From the NCBI GenBank assembly GCA_945637645.1, contig CALZDK010000045.1:1-11824 (forward strand): DNA of 11,824 nucleotides. The letters are read 5' to 3'. The number at the start of each line of letters is the position of its first letter. Position 1 is the first letter of the stretch. Of the stretch, positions 7,172 to 11,824 are shown piece after piece. Below the pieces are notes generated by a model that was given only the letters and a program-made list of their open reading frames with translations, ran no database searches and was not told the DNA's origin. Source of the DNA: an uncultured Prevotella sp. (GTDB taxonomy: Bacteria; Bacteroidota; Bacteroidia; Bacteroidales; Bacteroidaceae). Position numbers and translations under genes: made by a program.

Positions 7172-8821
7172 ATGAAGATAAGACAAATAATATATACAGC
7201 AGTGCTCGGCTCGGCACTCGTGTCATGTACCGACGGCAACGACTGGGGCATTGACAGTGCCTACGACAGGCTCTTTGGCGTGAACGCCGAAAAGATAAGC
7301 GTCACGGCTGAGGACCTCACGGCTGAGGTGACATTCAACACAGTGAAGGATGCCGAATACTACATCATTGAGGTGAGCACCGACTCTCTTTACGACGATG
7401 TGGCAATGGGAGGCGCAAACGCAAAGGTGTTTGGCGCAAACAAAGAGATTACAAAATCGCCTTACACTCTGGAGCAACTTGTGGGCGACACACGCTACTA
7501 TCTGCGAATGAAAAGCATGGCTGACGGCAAGAACGACTCGAAGTGGTGCTACTACAAGAGCGGACAGACTTTCAAGACCAAGGCGGAACAGATATTCTAC
7601 GAGATTACCGACGCCGACCGCTTTGAAGACCATGTCAACCTGAAATGGGACGCAGAGAAGGAGGCTACAAACATCGTGGTGATTTGTGGCGACGAGGAAG
7701 TGCAGAACATCAGCCTCGACGCTTCGGCAAAGGCCTCTGGAGAACTGACTGTGTCGGGACTCAAGGCGTCAACTGCCTACACCTTTATTATATATAACGG
7801 TACGGCGAAGCGCGGAACCGTTGTCACCACCACTACGGCAGCAATGCCTTCAGGCGACTTCAAGATTCAGCTGCCTGCAACAATAACTGCCCTCGACCAG
7901 GACATCATCAACGACGTGGTGGCTCAGGCACAGGCTGCAGTAGGATCTGAAAACGTGAGCGTGACGATAGGTATTCCTGCAGGACTGACCCTCGACGCAC
8001 GCGGCATCTCCGCCGATTCCGGCGAGCCTACAGGTCTCTACATTCCAGATGGAGTGTCGGTGACATTCTTCGGACTCTCCGGTGGCGAGACTCCAGTGCT
8101 CAACATCGTGAAGAGCTTCAACATCAAGGGCAGCCACAACTACATACGCTTCGAGAACATCAACTTCACCGACGGTGGCTGTCAGTATTTCATCAACCAG
8201 AGTGCTGATGCCGTGATAGCCGAAGACCTGACTTTCACCCAGTGTCGCTTCGAGGGCTTTGAGCGTTCAGTGGTTCGCACACAGGGTTCGCCGATAATCA
8301 CCATCGGATCGATAAACCTCGACGACTGCGTGCTCACCAACATGTCGAAGGGCAACGGTTATTCAGTATTCCTATTCAAACTCGACACTCCTGCCAAGCA
8401 GAACATCGGAAGCCTGAACATCAGCAACTGTACTATTGACACCGCACAGCGCAGCTTCATTGAGACATCGGTGGCACCGCTGAAGAACGGCATCACCATC
8501 ACCAACTGTACGTTCTACAACACCATTCAGTCTGGTCGTTATCTCATCGATGCCAACGGTCAGCCGACCGACATCACGCTTAAGAACACCATCCTCGGCA
8601 AGACATACGTTGAGACTGCCAAGGGTGTGCGCACAGCTGGAACAATCAGCGTGGAGAACTGTCTGAGAACATCCGACTGCGTGTTTGCTTCCAACGACAT
8701 AAAGGAACTTCCCGCAAGCGACTACTCGTCGGCTGACGTCTTCGCCGATCCTGCCAACCACGACTTCACACTGAAGATAAACGATAGGATAGGCGACCCA
8801 CGGTGGTTCCCGGTTGAATAA
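7172..8821 (+). CDS. Surface lipoprotein with Fn3-like repeats and a beta-helix (DUF4957/DUF5123 type)
   Basis: 549 aa, in the position usually taken by SusE-type surface glycan-binding proteins. A lipoprotein signal (SALVSC, Cys 19, then TDGNDW) is followed by two fibronectin-III/Ig-like modules at about residues 30-138 (AEYYIIEVSTDSLY, TRYYLRMKSMADG) and 139-223 (VNLKWDAEKEATNIVVICGD, TAYTFIIYNG). From about 225 the protein resembles a parallel beta-helix, with repeated short strands: YIRFENINFTDGG, LTFTQCRFEGFE, INLDDCVLTNMS, LNISNCTIDTAQ, ITITNCTFYNT, ITLKNTILG. It ends GDPRWFPVE, the usual ending of the DUF5123 group. Pectin utilization loci of Bacteroides carry proteins of this layout. 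I see none of the pectate lyase R-x-P-x-R motif, so it is more likely to bind pectin than to cut it; this is inference. The domain names are from memory. It is followed after 17 bp by the lyase gene. Confidence 0.88.
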   Translation: MKIRQIIYTAVLGSALVSCTDGNDWGIDSAYDRLFGVNAEKISVTAEDLTAEVTFNTVKDAEYYIIEVSTDSLYDDVAMGGANAKVFGANKEITKSPYTLEQLVGDTRYYLRMKSMADGKNDSKWCYYKSGQTFKTKAEQIFYEITDADRFEDHVNLKWDAEKEATNIVVICGDEEVQNISLDASAKASGELTVSGLKASTAYTFIIYNGTAKRGTVVTTTTAAMPSGDFKIQLPATITALDQDIINDVVAQAQAAVGSENVSVTIGIPAGLTLDARGISADSGEPTGLYIPDGVSVTFFGLSGGETPVLNIVKSFNIKGSHNYIRFENINFTDGGCQYFINQSADAVIAEDLTFTQCRFEGFERSVVRTQGSPIITIGSINLDDCVLTNMSKGNGYSVFLFKLDTPAKQNIGSLNISNCTIDTAQRSFIETSVAPLKNGITITNCTFYNTIQSGRYLIDANGQPTDITLKNTILGKTYVETAKGVRTAGTISVENCLRTSDCVFASNDIKELPASDYSSADVFADPANHDFTLKINDRIGDPRWFPVE

Positions 8822-8838
8822 TCCCAACACTGCTGAAT

Positions 8839-10902
8839 ATGAAAAGAAAAGCATTTATCACAATGTTGCTGTCAGGCTTGTGCCTGGCAGCAACAGCTGT
8901 TTTCGCACAGGAAAAGACTCCTGCATTCCCCGGTGCGGAAGGTTTTGGACGCTACGTCAGCGGAGGACGTGGCGGCAATGTGTATCATGTCACCTCGCTT
9001 GCCGACGACGGCACTGAGGGAACACTGCGCTGGGCGCTTGGAAAATCGGGCGCAAAGACCATCGTCTTCGATGTGTCGGGAACAATACACCTGCAGTCGA
9101 GTCTGAACATCTCCATAGGTAATGTTACCATTGCAGGACAAACGGCACCTGGCGATGGCATCTGCGTTGCCGACTATCCTGTGGCGATAAAGGCAAACAA
9201 CGTCATTGTGCGCTATATGCGTTTCCGTCTTGGCAACAAAAACGTGCTTCTAAACGGTGCTGACGGATGGGATGCCTTCGGCGGAATGGACCAGGAGAAC
9301 ATCATTGTCGATCACTGTTCCGTAAGCTGGTCCATCGACGAGTGCCTGTCGGTGCTTGGCAACAAGAACACGACGGTGCAGTGGTGTCTCGTGGCGCAGA
9401 GCCTCGTAAACTCAGGACACTCCAAGGGTGCCCACGGCTATGGCGGCAACTGGGGAGGTTCAGGTGCCTCGTTCCACCACAACCTCATTGCCCACCACGG
9501 CAGCCGCACGCCACGACTCGGTCCGCGCCCAACAACACAGCTCGACGAACGTATGGACATGCGCAACAACGTAATCTATAACTTCGGCGGCAACGGATGC
9601 TATGGAGGCGAGGGAATGACAGTGAACATAGTGAACAACTACTACAAGCCGGGTCCGGGAACACCTACCGACAAAAAGGGCTACCGCATTGCCGGAATAG
9701 GCATAAGGACCAACGAATATGTAGAAAAATATCCTGCCTATGCTCCTGCATTGCACCTCTGGGGAAAATACTTCGTGACAGGCAATTATAACACGAAATA
9801 CTCATCGGTGAACAACGACAACTGGACTTACGGTATAATAAACCAGATTGACGCCAGCGGCTGTGACGGAACGTTTACCGCAGAAACCAAGGACAGCATA
9901 AAACTTGCTGAACCAATGGACTTTGTGGCTACCACAACCCATTCGGCTGACGATGCCTACGACAGAGTGCTCGACTATGCCGGCGCAAGCCTCAGCCGCG
10001 ACAGTTTCGACGAACTGATGGTGAGCGACGCACGCAATGGCGCAGCATCATACACTGGCAAGGGACTGAGCAAAGGCTTTGTAAACTCGCAGGACGACAA
10101 CCGCCCTGCTGATGCTGCCGACGACTGGAGTGCATGGCCAACCCTTAACTCCGCCGCTGCACCTGTTGACACCGATGGCGACGGAATGCCCGACGAGTGG
10201 GAAAAGTCTAACGGCCTTGATCCTTCCGACCCTTCCGACGGAAAGACAATAGGCACCGATGGTTACTCAAACCTTGAGAATTATCTCAACTCGTTGGTGG
10301 CTGACATCACCGAGAAACAGAATGAGGGCGGAGAACTGCTGGGCTTTGTGGAAGAAGAGGGAGAAACACCTGTTGCCTCATCCTACGACCTCACTCCCGA
10401 AACAGCCAACGGCGACTGGACTTTCAGCAACGGTTTCAGCATCACCAACGGTTCGGGAAAGGGCTACAGCCCTGGAAGCAGCTGCGGCATAAATGGCATC
10501 AAATACTCCAACAACGTGGAATACGCCATACAGATTCCTGACGGTATAAGCATTACGGGAATCGACATCCAGGGCTACTGCAACGAGAACAACGTGGATG
10601 GCTATCTGTCGAAACTCGGCAGCAAGACCTTCGAATCCACCGACTACGTCTTCCCTTCACGCACTGGCGGAGTGAGCGTCACCCACAACATTGCCCTCGA
10701 CCAGCCCGCACAAGGCTCCATCGGGTTCAAGTTCGTAAAGCAGCAGTGTGTAAGAATAACCCTCCACACCGATGCTTCCACTTCCATCACCACCATCGTC
10801 TCGCCGACAGACAGCGAAACATATTTTGACCTTGGCGGACGACGCACAAAGGGACAAAAAGGACTGGTGATAACCAAGGGGAAGAAAGAACTAAGGAAAT
10901 AG
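8839..10902 (+). CDS. Pectate lyase, polysaccharide lyase family 1 type, with EF-hand-like loop and C-terminal accessory domain
   Basis: 687 aa. It should cut homogalacturonan by calcium-dependent beta-elimination, outside the cytoplasm. Residues 1-23 are a Sec signal peptide (cleavage after AVFA). The lyase beta-helix covers about 27-430: AFPGAEGFGRYVSGGRGG, TLRWAL, VTIAGQTAPGDGI, VIVRYMRFRLG, IIVDHCSVSWSIDECLSV (D158, H159) and FHHNLIAHHGSRTPRLG. R223 and R226 lie in the segment matching the R-x-P-x-R motif that carries the catalytic Arg in PL1 enzymes. DTDGDGMPDEWE at 444-455 has D/D/D/G/D/E at the exact spacing of an EF-hand loop and probably binds calcium. Residues about 514-655 form an unassigned beta-rich domain, and 661-687 are the tail YFDLGGRRTKGQKGLVITKG-KKELRK, shared with the first protein of the window. 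It is the last gene of the operon and gives the locus its pectin assignment. The exact PL subfamily cannot be set by eye. Confidence 0.93.
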   Translation: MKRKAFITMLLSGLCLAATAVFAQEKTPAFPGAEGFGRYVSGGRGGNVYHVTSLADDGTEGTLRWALGKSGAKTIVFDVSGTIHLQSSLNISIGNVTIAGQTAPGDGICVADYPVAIKANNVIVRYMRFRLGNKNVLLNGADGWDAFGGMDQENIIVDHCSVSWSIDECLSVLGNKNTTVQWCLVAQSLVNSGHSKGAHGYGGNWGGSGASFHHNLIAHHGSRTPRLGPRPTTQLDERMDMRNNVIYNFGGNGCYGGEGMTVNIVNNYYKPGPGTPTDKKGYRIAGIGIRTNEYVEKYPAYAPALHLWGKYFVTGNYNTKYSSVNNDNWTYGIINQIDASGCDGTFTAETKDSIKLAEPMDFVATTTHSADDAYDRVLDYAGASLSRDSFDELMVSDARNGAASYTGKGLSKGFVNSQDDNRPADAADDWSAWPTLNSAAAPVDTDGDGMPDEWEKSNGLDPSDPSDGKTIGTDGYSNLENYLNSLVADITEKQNEGGELLGFVEEEGETPVASSYDLTPETANGDWTFSNGFSITNGSGKGYSPGSSCGINGIKYSNNVEYAIQIPDGISITGIDIQGYCNENNVDGYLSKLGSKTFESTDYVFPSRTGGVSVTHNIALDQPAQGSIGFKFVKQQCVRITLHTDASTSITTIVSPTDSETYFDLGGRRTKGQKGLVITKGKKELRK

Positions 10903-10919
10903 GAAACTTCCATAAAAAT

Positions 10920-10965
10920 ATTTCCATGAAATGTTTGTGGAAATGAATAAAATGTCGTACCTTTG
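10920..10965 (+). promoter_or_regulatory. Promoter of the RelA/SpoT-domain gene with overlapping inverted repeat
   Basis: TTTG at 10934-10937, 20 nt, then TACCTTTG at 10958-10965 match the Bacteroidetes consensus; transcription should begin near 10972. ATTTCCA (10920-10926) and TGGAAAT (10938-10944) form a 7-bp inverted repeat with an 11-nt centre that encloses the -33 box. It has no T-run after it, so it is not a terminator; a protein-binding site is possible. No terminator is visible between the lyase gene and this promoter. Confidence 0.6.
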
Positions 10966-11006
10966 CCCTCAAGAGTAAATAACGAACAGAAAAATGCCAT
11001 AAGAAT

Positions 11007-11824
11007 ATGACACTGAACGAGATAGTAGAACAGTTGAAGAACGATTTGTCTTCACGAATCAATCAGAGCGGTATAATGTACCGCCTGTTTGGAAGGGCAA
11101 AGACCGTTGCCTCAATAGAGCATAAGATAGGCATGAAAGGCGAGCTCTACAGAAGCGGCAAGGAAATGATACGCGACATCATTGGGCTTCGCATTGTTGT
11201 CTATTTCCCCGACGATGTTGACATTCTGGCATTGTATTTCGACGACAAGTCGGTGGTTAAAAGGCACATCGACAATCTCGATGTCGATACGTTCCGTCCG
11301 CAATGTCTGAACATCACTAAACCATTGCCAGACTATCTTGTTGACGATTTCCGTGCCTCCCTGCCATCAGATTATGAGCAGTTTATCGACAGCACATACG
11401 AGATACAGATCCGCACTGTGTTCTCTGAGGGGTGGCACGAGGTGGAGCACGACCTTCGCTACAAGTGTAAGGAAGACTGGGAGGAATATGAAAACTGCAG
11501 CCGCACACTAAACGGTATTCTCGCCACACTTGAGACTTCCGAGTGGGCATTAAGCTCGCTGTTCCAGCAAATGGCACAAGCGAACATGGCACATGGCAAC
11601 CTACGCGCAATGTTGCGCAACAAAATGCGCATACGCCTGAAGTCTAACGACTTCTCACCAGCCATCAACGACTATCTTGTCGATAATCCCGAAACGGTGG
11701 AAGCCCTGCTGAACAGCGACCGACTCGTGGTTCTGTTTACACTGTTGGCACACAACGAGTCACTTCCCCTGACCTACGACAACCTCCTGTTTCTGATAAA
11801 CCGGATAGACATAAACGACGAGAA
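11007..11824 (+). CDS. RelA/SpoT nucleotidyltransferase-domain protein (3' end outside window)
   Basis: 272 codons are visible from ATG 11007 and the frame is still open at the window end. Proteins with this domain transfer pyrophosphate from ATP, classically to GDP or GTP to make (p)ppGpp. Seen here: RLFGRAKTVASIEHK (26-40), like the ATP-binding R-x-K-x-x-x-SI-x-x-K; IRDIIGLRIVVYF (55-67) with D57 at the metal-binding position; and YEIQIRTVFSEGWHEVEHDL followed by RYK (131-153), with E132 at the catalytic position and a small-alarmone-synthetase-like ending. There is no N-terminal HD hydrolase domain. The loop that normally contains D-Y-I-x-x-P-K-x-N-G-Y-x-S-x-H is not recognisable: the stretch 94-115 reads DTFRPQCLNITKPLPDYLVD-DF. 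The residues after about 155 are helical and unassigned. The acceptor substrate may therefore differ from GDP/GTP. It has its own promoter and is not part of the pectin operon. No antitoxin gene is seen upstream. Confidence 0.85.
   Translation, partial: MTLNEIVEQLKNDLSSRINQSGIMYRLFGRAKTVASIEHKIGMKGELYRSGKEMIRDIIGLRIVVYFPDDVDILALYFDDKSVVKRHIDNLDVDTFRPQCLNITKPLPDYLVDDFRASLPSDYEQFIDSTYEIQIRTVFSEGWHEVEHDLRYKCKEDWEEYENCSRTLNGILATLETSEWALSSLFQQMAQANMAHGNLRAMLRNKMRIRLKSNDFSPAINDYLVDNPETVEALLNSDRLVVLFTLLAHNESLPLTYDNLLFLINRIDINDE

Noticed and set aside
5609..7186. 525-codon open frame on the minus strand opposite susD
   Set aside because: It lies wholly opposite a textbook SusD gene, its translation is rich in Cys/Val/Arg with no domain pattern, and its first residues come from the octamer repeat. 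It is a by-product of the codon use of susD.
10920..10944. Terminator after the pectate lyase gene
   Set aside because: The 7-bp stem has an 11-nt loop and is A/T-rich, with no T-run downstream, and overlaps a promoter.

Overview
The window looks like part of a Bacteroidales chromosome, most likely Prevotella or a close relative. The evidence is a SusC/SusD pair, three promoters of the Bacteroidetes type (TTTG, about 20 nt, TAnnTTTG), starts without a clear Shine-Dalgarno site, SPII lipoproteins whose cysteine is followed by S/T-D, and secreted proteins ending in the short tail 'YDLGGR...KGL.I..GK...K'. All genes seen are on the + strand. The genus is inferred from general style, not from a marker gene.

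Region 1 (1-785) is the 3' end of a secreted or surface protein with a beta-rich C-terminal part. Region 2 (786-1925) is an AT-rich accessory segment. It has a perfect hairpin terminator, a 74-bp sequence present in just over two tandem copies, a 46- or 51-aa basic protein gene, a 165-aa gene resembling DUF6169 whose start overlaps the preceding stop (TAATG), and a second copy of the same terminator. The two terminators belong to a 68-bp module, 5 mismatches between copies and 957 bp apart, which also carries the -33 box of the next promoter.

Region 3 (1926-10902) is a four-gene polysaccharide utilization operon: a SusC/RagA TonB-dependent transporter, a SusD/RagB glycan-binding lipoprotein, a beta-helix lipoprotein of the DUF4957/DUF5123 type in the SusE position, and a family 1 pectate lyase with an EF-hand-like calcium loop and a C-terminal accessory domain. 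Gaps are 23, 45 and 17 bp with no terminator between genes, and one promoter lies upstream of susC. The likely substrate is pectin (homogalacturonan): the lyase cuts the chain, the two lipoproteins bind it at the surface, and SusC/SusD import the oligosaccharides. No regulator of this operon lies in the window. The 45-bp gap before the beta-helix gene is made entirely of an imperfect 8-bp tandem repeat.

Region 4 (10903-11824) has its own promoter and the first 272 codons of a RelA/SpoT nucleotidyltransferase-domain protein. It keeps the ATP-side and catalytic motifs but lacks a recognisable GTP-binding loop.

Nothing here is clearly an unknown multi-gene system. The best candidates for something undescribed are the small-protein/DUF6169 pair inside its duplicated terminator-promoter bracket, the octamer repeat controlling a gene junction, and the divergent RelA/SpoT protein.
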